Positions 1 to 33,442 of a stretch of DNA of 64,000 bases are shown piece by piece. This DNA comes from Alligator mississippiensis (lineage: Eukaryota; Chordata; Crocodylia; Alligatoridae): positions 85,208,382-85,272,381 of the forward strand of contig NC_081824.1 of the NCBI RefSeq assembly GCF_030867095.1, read 5' to 3'. The translations under genes and the position numbers were made by a program. Position 1 is the stretch's first letter. Each line of letters starts with the position of its first letter. Under the pieces are notes generated by a model that saw only the letters and a program-made list of their open reading frames with translations, did not search any database and was not told the DNA's origin.

Positions 1-39
1 CAAAAAACCACAACTAGCAACTGAGTGATGCTAGAGTAA

Positions 40-182
40 GAGGGCCCAATAGGCTAGTGGTTAGGGTACTTGCCAGGGACTGAGAGACTTAGATTTTAGG
101 TCTACCTCACCTAGATAGTGTTTGAACCTACATCTCCAACTTCCCAGTAAAGTGCACAAGCCACCAGGCCATGAACAAGGCA
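40..182. repeat. Fold-back of two tRNA-like SINE heads
   Basis: The plus-strand segment at about 44-112 (AATAGGCTAGTGGTTAGGG...) looks like a tRNA-type A box followed by a weak B box. The minus strand of about 116-180 reads GGCCTGGTGGCTTGTGCACT and, further on, AGGTTCAAAC, again an A-box/B-box spacing. The two therefore face each other. It may be a decayed tRNA-derived SINE pair or one palindromic element; the family is not identified. Confidence 0.35.
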
Positions 183-22650
<22,468 letters not shown>

Positions 22651-22724
22651 AGAACCGGGTTAATGCAGCGTCTGGCCCGCGGGGGGGGATGAGCATCTAG
22701 TACGGCTGTGCCTGCTGTCCTGGG

Positions 22725-23290
22725 TTAGGAGCCGGGTCTCTTATGAACCCAGTACGTATTAGCTTTAGAAAACATTTGGTTTACATATGTATGTGGGCAT
22801 GCATGGACAGACACACACATACACACACACAAAAGCTTCTTATATGTGTGTGTGTGTGCGTGCGTATGTATATGAATATATATATGCTCATGCTCAATAG
22901 CTACTGATACACACATCTCTATTATAAGAATCTGTTATTCTACACTTGAATATGTGTGTACTCATGCACATGTATATGTATATATGTGTGTGTGTGCATG
23001 TGTGTATCAGTAGCTTCTGAGCATAGGAATTGATATATATTGGGAGCATGAGAATATATAAATATATATCGATATATACACTGGTGATGTGCAGGGGGTG
23101 CATGTTGGTGCACATGCACCCCCTTAGAGAAGCATTCTGGGTTGCTGCCAGCAGCAATCAGCTGCCGTTGCCCCCCCACCCCCCTCCAAGTATTAGGAGG
23201 CACCAGTCACCCATGGATATATATACACATGTATATATACATGTGTGTGTGTGTGTGTGTGTATACACACACACACACCAGTAGGTATTG
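22725..23290. repeat. TG/CA and TA microsatellite cluster
   Basis: Runs of (TG)n, (CA)n and (TA)n are seen at about 22810-22890, 22950-23010 and 23218-23278. A hAT MITE (23079-23215) interrupts the tract. Short open frames of TH, HI and CV repeats arise from the dinucleotide runs. Confidence 0.8.
23079..23215. mobile_element. hAT MITE family M, copy 1 (137 bp)
   Basis: Termini CACTGGTGATG and (minus strand) CATGGGTGACTGGTGCCTCC bound the element, which is flanked by perfect 8-bp repeats GATATATA at 23071-23078 and 23216-23223, the hAT signature. Members of the same family lie at 32552-32966 and 46456-46734. The interior holds a palindromic GGTGCACATGCACC. Confidence 0.8.
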
Positions 23291-23705
23291 AGCATGGGAG
23301 TTAGGGGTACAGCGCCTGAATCATAACTTCCTTGACCTTAAACACTGGGAGCTGTAGGTGAGAGAGGAACAGAAGAGGAACCCCCCTCCCCCTGCCCCAA
23401 AAAAAACAAAACCCTGATCATACCCAGTTTACTCTCCAGTGACTGTTTAGCAAGTGCTTTCTGCCACTGTGTGACACAGGCCTACTTTTTACACCACTGG
23501 GGAAGCGTGAGCTTGGGCCCACCAAGTAAAACTATAAGCCTTCCATTAAGGAGTCCACTGAGAACATAACAATTGATTGCTTGGGACAGTAAAAGAAAGC
23601 CAAAGAAAGGAGTGAGGGCCATAGATTTATGATGAGTGCACCAAGGGGAGATGTACAGCAGTGCCCACTGGCCCTCAACAGTGGGCAAGATGGCTTTATG
23701 GTATG

Positions 23706-24779
23706 TAGAGGTGCACTGATATATTGGCCCATATCAGATCAGCACCAATGAAAGGAAAATTGATATTGTCAGCAATCAGCTTATTTTGGCCAGTGTAGCA
23801 GATAATGTCACTGATAAATGCTGTATGCATGCATGCAGCCACAGCAGCCAGGAGTGAGGCTTGGCAGCTTGGATGGCAGTGTCTGGCCGGTAAGTCTGTG
23901 AGGGGATAGGGCAGGTGGAAGGAATGGGTGTGGGGGGGCAGATCAAGGTCCCCATGGTGAAGGAGGGAGTGGGGCTGGGGCTGGCAGAGGCAGGTGCTGC
24001 TTGTGGGCGGCTCGTCCGGGGGGGTGCGCAAGGGTGGGGAGGGGGGACAGTTCTCCACTGCTGTGTGGACCCCTGGGGGAGGTATGGGGTGCATGTGCGC
24101 AGGGCAAAGGCGGGCTGCCTGCTGTGGGCTTGGGGCCTGGGGCTGTGCTGGCCTCTTCCCAGCAGGAGGGGCTGAGCCAGGGCTGCACTCGGGGCAGGCA
24201 GGGCAGGGTGGGAGATGGTGGTGCTGGGAATGGGGGCTACAGGGTTGGCTACCACCACCCCAAAATTCACCATAGCCCCCCATAATCCCCTCCCAGTGCC
24301 TCTGCTGCCCACCCTGAGCATAGCCCCGGCCCAGGCCCCCGCAGGAAGAGGCCAGTGCAGCCCCTGGCCCTGAGCTCACAGCGGACCTTCACCCTGTGCA
24401 CAAATCCAGGGGGTACATGCCCCCCATGCCTCCCCCGGGGTGTGTGCAGCAGTGGGAGTCACCCCCCTTCCCATCCCTCCTGCACCCCCCCTAAAGAGCC
24501 GCCCATGGCTCCATTTCGCTCCCAACACTAGGGTAGCATTCATTCCCCTGACTGGGCAGCACCTGCCCCTGCCCCACTCCTTCCCTCACCATGGGGGCCT
24601 CAATCTGCCCGCAGTGCCCCTTCTCTCCCCTCTGCCCTTCTCCCCACAGACTTACCAGCTGGATGCCGCTCTCCAAGCAGCTGGGCTGCATATCGGCTAT
24701 CGGATCAGTATCTGCCAATATGGCTGGTTAATAATTGGCCATCAATATCAGCCAAAAAAATCTTTATCGGTGCACTCCA
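23706..24779. mobile_element. hAT-like non-autonomous element, copy 2, with perfect target duplication
   Basis: Termini TAGAGGTGCACTGATA and TATCGGTGCACTCCA are inverted and flanked by identical ATGGTATG at 23698-23705 and 24780-24787, the 8-bp duplication expected of hAT transposition. The subterminal GGTTAATAATTGGCC and GCCAAAAAAATCTTTATCGG match copy 1. The interior is GC-rich, with open frames up to 227 codons on the minus strand that show no transposase or other domain. Confidence 0.85.
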
Positions 24780-24825
24780 ATGGTATGACCCAGTAAATGG
24801 CAGTTCTTATGTTCTGTATATGACA

Positions 24826-25050
24826 GTACTCTGTGTGTGTGTGTGTATAGATATATGATAGTGTGTGTATACATGATAATATGTATAATACACACATATA
24901 CACATACACATAATGCTCAGCTGGGACTGGATATGGATGGCTGTGGTCCCAACTTTGTGTGCGTATGTGTGTATATGCATATATTAGATTATAATTTATA
25001 AATATATGGGGGGTGTATGGATGATAAGCTGCATGTTTATGTGTTATCAC
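24826..25050. repeat. TG/TA microsatellite
   Basis: Interrupted (TG)n and (TA)n runs; no coding potential. It adjoins the right end of the hAT element. Confidence 0.75.
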
Positions 25051-25602
25051 AGGAGATCATCTATGCTGCAGGTACAATTGTGAGGTTTGCAAATCTTTGG
25101 ATGGACCTTAGGTAATCACATTTGAAAACAAGGAATGAAATCCTGAAGAGTTCTGCTATTGACTTCAGTGGGCTAGGATTTCACTGAAGGTTTTTCATTT
25201 CTATTCTGCCAATCACATCTAAAACACTGATAGCCCACAAGACATGATTCTTACTGTTCTCCAGCTCTCTTTTTTTCACTGAGGAACTGGGATCACATAC
25301 ATTCATATCCAGCCCCACTGAAGCACCAGATACAATCATGGCTCTGGATATATTTTTTTAAATCCCCAAAAAACCCTTTGGAATAATTCAGAATCTATTA
25401 CTTGAGTCTTGAATATGATCATTAAGGAAAGCAAAGAGCAAAGGTAAAAAAATGTTTAGAAAATGATACTAAAATAAAAATGGCATAAACAAATAGATTG
25501 TATCAGGAGGTGATATAATGATTTTATTGGTACTCATTTGGTATAAACTGCATAAAATCTCTCATAACTCTAAATTAATTACTACAGTGAGAGTTTTGAA
25601 TG
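25051..25602. other. Intergenic, no gene seen
   Basis: AT-rich DNA between the microsatellite and the nested transposon cluster. Confidence 0.5.
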
Positions 25603-26095
25603 CACAGAGACATAGGCAGACTAGAATTTTGAAAAGGGGGATACAGGTGGGTAAGGTGCATGATCACATATGTAACAAAACATTTTTCTCCAGTTAAAAA
25701 TACACTAGAAACGTCACTAATATGCTAGGAGCCTAGGGCTGTGTTATTAAGTTTAAGTTTGAAATAAAAACAAATACAACTTTATAGGTATAAGTTAAAA
25801 ACAGTCTGCAGGGCTGTGAAAGAGGAGCAGCATTACCAGGAGCAGAAAACAGACAGCAGAATTGCAGAAGAAAAACTAGCTTTGCTAATGGAACATTAAG
25901 ACCCTTAAAGAGGAGACAGGGTAGTGAGCACCTCTGGAATGAAGTGTTTAGAAGGAATCAAGTAAACCACTGGTTTTCAACCTTTTTTCATTTGCGGACC
26001 CCTAAAAATTTTCAAATGAAGGTGCAGACTCTTGGAAATTTTGAATGAAGGTACAGACTACTCTGAATTGTAAGTGTGGGCATTCACATACTTTT

Positions 26096-29000
26096 GATTC
26101 ATAGATTCATAGATGTTTGGGTCAGAAGAGACCTCAGCAGACCATTGAGTCCACCCCCCTGCCCTGGGCAGGAAAGAGCACCGGGGTCAGATGACCCCAG
26201 CCAGGTGCATGTCTAGCCTCTTAAAGACTCCCAAGGTAGGGGAGAGCACCACCTCCCTTGGAAGCCCATTTCAGATTCTGGCAACCCTTACCATAAAGAG
26301 GTTCTTCCTGAGCATCTAATCTAAATCTGCTCTCTGTCAGTTTGTGGTGGTTTTTCCTAGTTACTCCCCAGGGTGCCCTGGTGAACAAAGCATCTCCTGT
26401 TCCTTGCTGCGCCGCCCCCTCCCCCCCCCCCCCCCATGAATTTGTAGGCAGCCACAAGATCACCTCTCAGCCTTCTCTTGCAGAGGCTGAACAGATCCAG
26501 AGCCCTCAATCTCTCCTCGTAGGGCTTTGCCTACAGGCCCCTAACCATACGAGTGGCCCTCCTCTGAACCCTCTCCATGTTGTCCATATCCCTCCTGAAG
26601 TGCGGCGCCCAGAACTGGACACAGTACTTCAACTACAGCCTGACCAATGTCGCATAGAGGGGAAGTATCACCTCCCTAGACCTGTTTGTCATGCATCTGC
26701 TAATGCATGATAAAGTGTGGTTAGCTTTACTGATCGCTTTGTGATATTGACGATTCACGTTCATCTTGGTGTCAACAATGACGCCAAGATCCCTTTCCAC
26801 TGCTGTGCTACTGAGAAAGTCCTCCCATAGCCTATAAGTGTGCTGGTGATTCCTTCTCCCTAGGTGCAGTGCCTTGCACTTGTCCTTGTTAAACTGCATC
26901 CTATTATGTTCTGCCCACATTTCCAACCTGTCCAGATCTGCCTGGATTCGTTCCCTACCCTGTAGTGTATTAACTTTACCCCATAATTTGGCATCATCAG
27001 TGAATTTGGACAAAGTGCTTTCCACGCTCTCATCCAAGTCACTGATCCATACATTGAAGAGCGCAGGTCCAAAGACTGAGGCCTGTGGGACTCCATTGCC
27101 CATATCTTTCCAAGTTGATACCAACCCTTCCACCACCACTCTCTGGGTGCAACCCCTAAGTCAATTTGCCACCCACCTGACCATGTAATCATCTATATCA
27201 CAGCCTCTCAGTTTATCTGTGAGAATAGTATGAGATACCATATCAAAGGCTTTCTTAAAATCCAAATAGATGACATCTACCTCAATTTCTGTGTCTAAAC
27301 GTTTTGTGACCTGGTCATAAAAAGAAACAAGGCTAGTCAGGCAGGATCTACATGCTATGAATCCGTGCTGGTTGCCCTTCAGCAATGTTTTTCCTGCTGG
27401 ACTCCCACCAATATGATCCTTAATAATTTTTTCAAAGGTTTTCCTGAGGATAGAGGTGAGACTAACCAATCTATAGTTACCCAGATCCTCCCCTTTCTCC
27501 CCTTCTTGAAAATAGGGACCACATTGGCCCTTTTCCAGTTTTCTGGGACCTGACCTGAGCACAAAGAGTGCTCAAACAGCTGTGCCAATGGCTCTGCTAT
27601 GACACTGGCCAATTCCTTCAGCACCCTTTGATGAAGGTCATACAGGCCTGCTGACGTAAACACATCTAGCCCTTCCAAATGTCCCTTCACTAAGTCAGCG
27701 CTAACAGTTGGTGGGCTGGTTTGCCTTTGATGCCTGTCTATGATCCAGTTGGGAGATTTGTCTTGATCCATGTTCAGGAATACAGAGGCAAAAAAACTAA
27801 CTGAAGAGCTCAGCCTTGTCCCTCCTATCTGTCACTAATTGCCCTAGTTTATCCTGTAGGGGTCCTATGCTACCCTGTGCCTTCTTTTTACTCCCTATAT
27901 ACCTGAAGAAGGACTTTTTGTTGTCTTTAATTTTTGTTGCCAGCCTAAGGTCCATTTCTGCTTTGGCCTTTCTGACTGCCTCCCTGCAAGTGCAGGCCAA
28001 GTAGGTGTACTCTGCCTTGGTAGCTACTGCCTGCTTCCACAGCCTACAGGTTTCCCTTGCTTTATGCTGTACATGCATTCCTGGAAAATGGCGCATAACT
28101 TAAATTTGCATAAAGGGAACCCACTTTACAATGTAACAAATAGGAATATGTTCCAAGACCGCAATTCTACTGATCCCCAGACCTATTTCTACCACTTTTA
28201 CAAGACAATTTTGGTACTCACCAACAGCAGACAGTACACACAAGCACAGGGCACTATCATAATGGGGATGGCAACTACAGAAACGTGTTGCAGACAACAA
28301 GAGAGGAGCACAGATCCACACAGGAGACTATATTTGGTGCGTGTCACTCCCACAATGCATCACATAAAGCAGCTGACTGCAGGCTTCCATCACACTAATC
28401 ACATAAGAGTGAATTTACCTCGCATATAACAAATTTTTGGTATAAACAGGGTCATCACATAAGACTGAATTTGCATATTCAGAACTCACATAAAGCGAGG
28501 GAAACCTGTATATGCCTCTTTTTTTGCCCCTACGCTTTCCTGGATTTCCTTGTCAAGCAGGAGAGTTTCTTGGCCCCTTTGTCTCCTTTCCTGCACAATG
28601 GGATTGTCTTCATCTGCACCTGTAGGATTGCTCCCTTTAAGAACGACCACCTTTCCTGGACTCCCATCTCACCTATGCTCCTGTTCTTCAGTACCTCACT
28701 AACTAATCTCCTGAGCACACTGAAGTTAGCCCTTCTGAAGTCTAGCACTTCTGCCCTACTGGTTATCTTTCCGACTCTACACCAGATGGTGAATTTGATC
28801 AAGTGATGGCCACTGTCCCCTAGGTTACCTTGTGGCAGTAGATCCCCCACCAAGTCATGTCCTGTAGCCAGTATCAAGTCCAGCAAAACATTTCCCCTAG
28901 TGGGACCATATACCTCCTGTATTAGGTGACAGTCCTGTATACAGGTTAAGAACCTACGTGAACAGCTGGATGGATCTAGCTGACTGCTCCTCCTGGCAGA

Positions 29001-29515
29001 TGTCAGGGTAGTTTAGGTCACCCATGACAATGGTCATGTCCCTTGACCGTACAGCCTCTGAGAGCTGTCTGAAGAATTCCAGGTCTAGCTCATCCTCCTG
29101 ATGTGGTGGCCTGTAGTAGACCCGCACTACCAAGTCCCTTTCCCCGAACCACCTTGCATTCTGACCCACAATACCTCAATTTGCCCCTCCTCTGGTCCCA
29201 TCTTGATTACGGAAGATGTATATTGCTCCTTAATATAGAGAGCAACACTCACCACTTTTTTCCCTACTCTATCTCACCTGTACAACCTATAGCCCTCAAC
29301 GCTTACTGCCCAATCATGCATAGGGTCCCACCAAGTTTCAGTTAGCCCAACTAAGTCAAAGTTCTTGTTTACAGGCAGGAATGAGTTCCTCCTGCCTGTT
29401 CCCCATACTCCTAGCATTAGTATAGACACACTTGAGCCCCCCGATGGGTGCCCTTCATGGTCCCCCTGTCCCGATGCCCATTGGGCCCCTTCTTACTTAC
29501 GTGGGTTGTTCATAA
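26096..29515 (-). mobile_element. CR1 LINE with endonuclease and reverse transcriptase remnants
   Basis: A 3.4 kb minus-strand CR1. Reading the minus strand: an endonuclease start (KCVYTNARSMGNRQEEL near 29430), LVGLTETWWDPMHDW near 29340, GDLNYPDI near 29020 (AP-endonuclease-type motif), then RT pieces including DVIYLDFKKAFDMVSH near 27260, GVPQASVFGPALFN near 27080 and FTDDAKLW near 26990 (the FADD catalytic box with both Asp kept). The 3' tail is GATTCATAGATTCATAG on the plus strand near 26096. Stops and frameshifts inactivate it. A pogo-like MITE interrupts it at 28047-28508. Confidence 0.9.
28047..28508. mobile_element. pogo/Tigger-like MITE inside the CR1
   Basis: Termini CAGGTTTCCCTTGCTTTATG and (minus strand) CAGGTTTCCCTCGCTTTATG differ at one of 20 bases and are flanked by TA (28045-28046, 28509-28510). 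Removing the 462 bp and one TA restores the CR1 reading order (SRKA then RLWKQAV), so it landed after the CR1. The terminus resembles pogo/Tigger elements. It carries no transposase. Confidence 0.85.
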
Positions 29516-29751
29516 AAACAGAGGATCATAGTAATCTTTATGGACTTCTTATACATAGCCTGTGGACCCTCAGGGACCCACAGGCCACAGGCTGAAAACC
29601 ACTGAAGTAGGCTATAATAAGCTCTGACGCCAATTGACTCCCAGACTGCTGCCACTGCCAGGGAGCTGGTTTTAAATTGGGGTGGGGCAGGAATCAAAGC
29701 AGGGGTGCAATTGTACCACTGTACCTTCCTGGATCTGCCCCTGCACACAGA

Positions 29752-30089
29752 TTGTAGGGTCAAGATTTTACTTTATTTTATATGCTATAGATCTGTGTTC
29801 CCATTAGATAAGATAGCCCTATATTCCTGTACTAACAAATGCCTTTATCTTTCTGAATGGCATCTTCCCCAAAATAAAGCAAAACACTGGTTATCAGATA
29901 CTGGTATACACAGATCTAAACATGCTAAAATTTAGACATTTGTTCATATCATCACATAAAAAATAATCTTAAAATTATCAAATGACACTAATGAAACAGT
30001 GTTCAGCATTTATTTGGGTATACCGGATATGTTGCCCAGAGCATGAGATGTTTTATCCTCTATATATGAAAGATATTAGGCAATTCAGA
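29752..30089. other. Intergenic, no gene seen
   Basis: AT-rich DNA between the nest and the next CR1. Confidence 0.45.
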
Positions 30090-33050
30090 TCATGGAATCA
30101 TACAGAAACAAAGCTGGAAGGAGTCTCCAGATATCATCTAGTCCAGCCTCCTGCCTGAGGCAGGATTATCCCTATCCAAACTATCTTTTGTCTAGCCTAT
30201 TAGCAAAACTATGCAATGGACCCTGACACAGCCACAAGACATAGCAGCCTAATCTGCCACAAGTAAAACAGGGGGACCACAGCAGCCACTACCCTTTGAC
30301 TGCAAGAGATGTTAAAATACACTTGAGAGATCCAAGGAAGAGGGCTATCCTCCCCTCATCCCCTGGCTACAGAGGAAGGCAACCCCCCCTTCTCCCCCCC
30401 CCCAAAATATAGTCCACACCAATCTGACCATGGGGTAAAATTCCTTCCTGACCCCAAATATGGCAATCAATCTGACCATGAGTAAGACCCTGTAGTCAGG
30501 AACATCTAGGTTTAAATCCTAGTACACCTTAGTCAAAATCTCCAGCTTTGGCAGCAGCCAACATCCAATGCTTCTAAGAAAGGCTTTTAAAAATCCTGAT
30601 ACATGCAGCATCAGGAAAGAAAGAAATTCCCTCTGGGCCCCATGTGGCAACAAGCAAAGCCCAGAAGCATGGGAAATACCTAACGTAGATTATAGGCATA
30701 TCTACTTCTACATAATCCCTGAGCAATGCCTGTCCAACCTCTTCTTGAACACCTCCAATGATGAAACTTCCCTAGCCAGTCTATTCCACTGCCTTTCTGT
30801 TCTAACAGCGAAGGAGTCTTTCCTGATATCCAGTCTATGCCTACTTTCCTGCAACTTCCTGCCGTTGGTCTGTATCCTGCGTTCTGCAGCCAGAAAGAAA
30901 AAGCGCTCTCCCTCTTCTTTATGGCATCCCTTTAGATATTTGAAGACTGCTATCATGTCCCTCCTTAATACTTTTTCCACAAGTTGAACATGCCTATGGC
31001 CTTCAACCTTTCCTCATGTGGCTTGCCTTTCAAGCCCTTTTTCACTTTTGTTGCCTGCCTCTAGACCCTCACTAACTTCTCCATATCCTTTTTAGGATGT
31101 GGAGCTCAAAATTGCACACAGTACTCTAGATGAGGTCTAACCAGTGCCAGGTAAAGAGACACTATTACTTCCTGTGTCTTACACCTAATGCTCCTATATA
31201 TGTATCCTAAAACTACATTTGCCTTTTGTGCAGCTGCATTGTACTACAGACTCATGCTGAATCTGTGATCCACCAAGACTCCTAGATCCTTCTCTGGCAT
31301 GTTGAATCCATCCAATTGTCACCCATTTTGAATGTCTGTTTTTTATTATTCTTCCCATAGCACCTTGTATTTGTCAGCATTATACTTCATCCTGTTAGCT
31401 CCAGGCCAGATTTCTAGTCTGTCAAGATCCTTCTGAATTGCAATCCTATCTTCCAATGTGTTTGCAGTCCTCTCCAGTTTCATGTCATCTGCAAATTTTC
31501 TCAAGAAACGTTCTAGTCCAATATCTAAATCATAAATAAACACACTGAACAACACCAGGCCCAGAACAGACCCCTGTGGGACTCCACTCAAAGCTGCCTG
31601 CCTTTCCAAATGGGCTACCCTTTGCTTGTGGTTTTTGAGCCAGTTTTTTATCCGCCTTATAGATGTCTTGTCTAGCCCACATTTCTCCAATTTGTTTATG
31701 AGGTCATGCGGGGACTTTGTCAAAAGCCTTTTTGAAGTCCATGTATACTATATCCACTGCTTTCCTTTCACCCACCCAAGTAGTTATCTTGCCAAAGAAG
31801 AACAAGATTGTGTGGCTCAATTTGTTTATAGTAAATCCATGCTGGCTGCTTACAATCAACTTCTCCTTCTTTAGATGCTTGCAAATGGACTTCTTTATGA
31901 TATACTCCAGTAACTTCCCCAGCATTGAGGTGAGACCAATGGTTCCCTGGGTCCTCCTTTTTGCCTTTTTTAAAGAGGATTGGACCTTTTCCAGTCCTCA
32001 TTTACCCCTTCTGTTTTTCCATGACTTCATGAATAATATTGCCATGGGCTCTGAGATCTCTTCTGCAAGTTTCTTCAGTACCCTAGGATGAACTTCATCA
32101 GGTCCTGCTGACTTGAAATCAGTCATAACAAAGAAATAGAGAACTTTTTGATGGGTATCTCATGCCTCAGTTTACTCCATTCCTTTATCTAAATGATCCT
32201 TATTAGCTATCTGCTTGCAGCTTAATTCTATTGTGAAGACTGAGGCAAAATAGCTGTTGAGCATCTCTGCATTCTTTGCATCGTCTATTGGATCTATAGC
32301 TTCCTTGATCTTTTTTTCTCACCAATATATTTATAGAACCTCTTCTTGTTGTCTTTAATTTCCCTCACCAAGTGAAGCTCATTTTTTACCTTTGCCTTCC
32401 TGATTTGGGTCTTACAAATTCTTACTATTTCCTGTAAGCTTCCTTAGTGACCTGTCCATCTTTCCATTGCCTGCACGCTTTCCTTTTGCATTTGAGGCAT
32501 CCTAGAAGTTCTTTATTCAGCCACATTGATCCCTTGCCATTCCTGTACTACCATTGTGTCTGGACAGCATTATGGTGGGATTCCAATACCATGAATGCTG
32601 CGTGCCCTCGGCAGCTGGGGGGGCATGGTGAGGTCCAGCAGGCAGTGGTGGCACAGTCGGCGGTAAGTGCATGGCGATGGTAAGTGTGGAGCTGCCGCAG
32701 GCAGGCTCAGCGCTGTCAGTGGCAGGGGGGAGGGGGTTGTGAGCGCCGACCAGTGGTTGGTGACCACCCACAGACACCTCCGGCAGTGGCAGCACTGGCT
32801 AGTGATGATCGTGGACCTCCTGCAGATGCTGGGGTGGGGTGGGGGGTGAGCGACAACCCACCCGCAGGCACCACCAGCAGTGTCGGCGGCGCCGTTTCCT
32901 AGGGGGTGCACCACCATGCTCAGGGGTGCACATGCACCCACGTGCACCCCCTACACATCGCCAGTGTCCACTACTGTGCCCTTTAGAAGCTTCCAATCCT
33001 CCTGGGCACCTTTATCTTTATCAGTGTAGCTCTGGAACAAAGGGAGTTAA
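30090..33050 (-). mobile_element. CR1 LINE, decayed, split by a hAT MITE
   Basis: Minus-strand CR1 of another subfamily. Reading the minus strand gives AVDIVYMDFKKAFDKVPA near 31740, SGVPQGSVLGLVLFSVF near 31570, RKFADDMKLERT near 31490 (catalytic FADD intact) and a connection-domain piece (DMIAVFKYLKGCHKEEGERF near 30940). The 3' tail starts near GGAATCATACAGAAAC at 30094. The frame is broken many times. A 415-bp hAT MITE lies at 32552-32966. Confidence 0.88.
32552..32966. mobile_element. hAT MITE family M, copy 2 (415 bp) inside a CR1
   Basis: Left terminus CATTGTGTCTGG and right terminus (minus strand) CACTGGCGATGTGTAGGGGG correspond to family M ends. Flanks TGTACTAC (32544-32551) and TCCACTAC (32967-32974) match at 6 of 8. 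The interior is GC-rich and repeats GGGGTGCAC/GTGCACCCC palindromes. CR1 sequence continues on both sides. Confidence 0.7.
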
Positions 33051-33106
33051 CACTACTACCACCTACCACCCTCCCCCCCTGTACCCACTGGGGAAATTGG
33101 GGCTTA

Positions 33107-33363
33107 TAGGGCACCTATACACAAGCAGCAAGGCTGCTCTGACACACTATAATTACGGTGCATTGGAGCAGACAGTAAGTGAGTCTGCTGGAGTGTGGTA
33201 ATTACCAGCGTCTTTGTGCTTAAAAACTGCAGCAGGGGCACTTTAACTGAAGCTTGTTTGATAAGTTTGAGTTAAAGTGCCCCACTGCCATTTTTAAGCA
33301 TGGGGACACTGATATACAAAATGCTCTGGGCATTTTAATTAGAGTGGCTTTTGGGTGCCCTTA
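33107..33363. mobile_element. Short inverted-repeat element
   Basis: Ends GGGCACCTATACAC and GGGTGCCC are inverted around about 250 bp, with internal inverted tracts (AAAGTGCCCC / GGGGCACTTTAAC). A relation to the 12281 and 57925 elements is suggested by terminus style only. Confidence 0.4.
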
Positions 33364-33379
33364 GTTGCTGTTGACAATT

Positions 33380-33442
33380 AACAGACAATGGGGGGAGAGG
33401 ACAATGGGGGGCAATGGGGGGAGAGGACAATGGGGGGTAAGC
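33380..33442 (+). repeat. Short G-rich tandem repeat
   Basis: Repeats of GGACAATGGGGGG occur three times, with a shorter GCAATGGGGGG unit in between. Confidence 0.75.

Larger units (their letters stand above)
25968..29604. mobile_element. Second-layer hAT MITE, split by a CR1
   Basis: Termini CACTGGTTTTCAACC and GGCTGAAAACCACTG are inverted and are flanked by AAGTAAAC (25960-25967) and AAGTAGGC (29605-29612), 6 of 8 matching. About 130 bp remain on the left and about 90 bp on the right of the CR1 insertion. It sits inside the outer hAT-like element. Confidence 0.75.
25611..29743. mobile_element. Outer hAT-like element split by nested insertions
   Basis: Left part 25611-25967 and right part 29605-29743 together (about 490 bp) collinearly match the uninterrupted copy at 34599-35090 (492 bp). 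Termini are CATAGGCAGACTAGAATTTT and, read on the minus strand, CAGGGGCAGATCCAGG. Flanks CACAGAGA (25603-25610) and CACACAGA (29744-29751) agree at 6 of 8 positions, as for an old hAT duplication. Confidence 0.75.

Noticed and set aside
23696..24379. 227- and 181-codon minus-strand open frames
   Set aside because: They lie inside a hAT-like element whose ends define it; neither shows transposase motifs and both are proline/histidine-rich by composition.
27161..29169. Multiple minus-strand open frames that resemble reverse transcriptase and endonuclease
   Set aside because: They are fragments of one decayed CR1 retrotransposon, not host genes, and are annotated as the mobile element.
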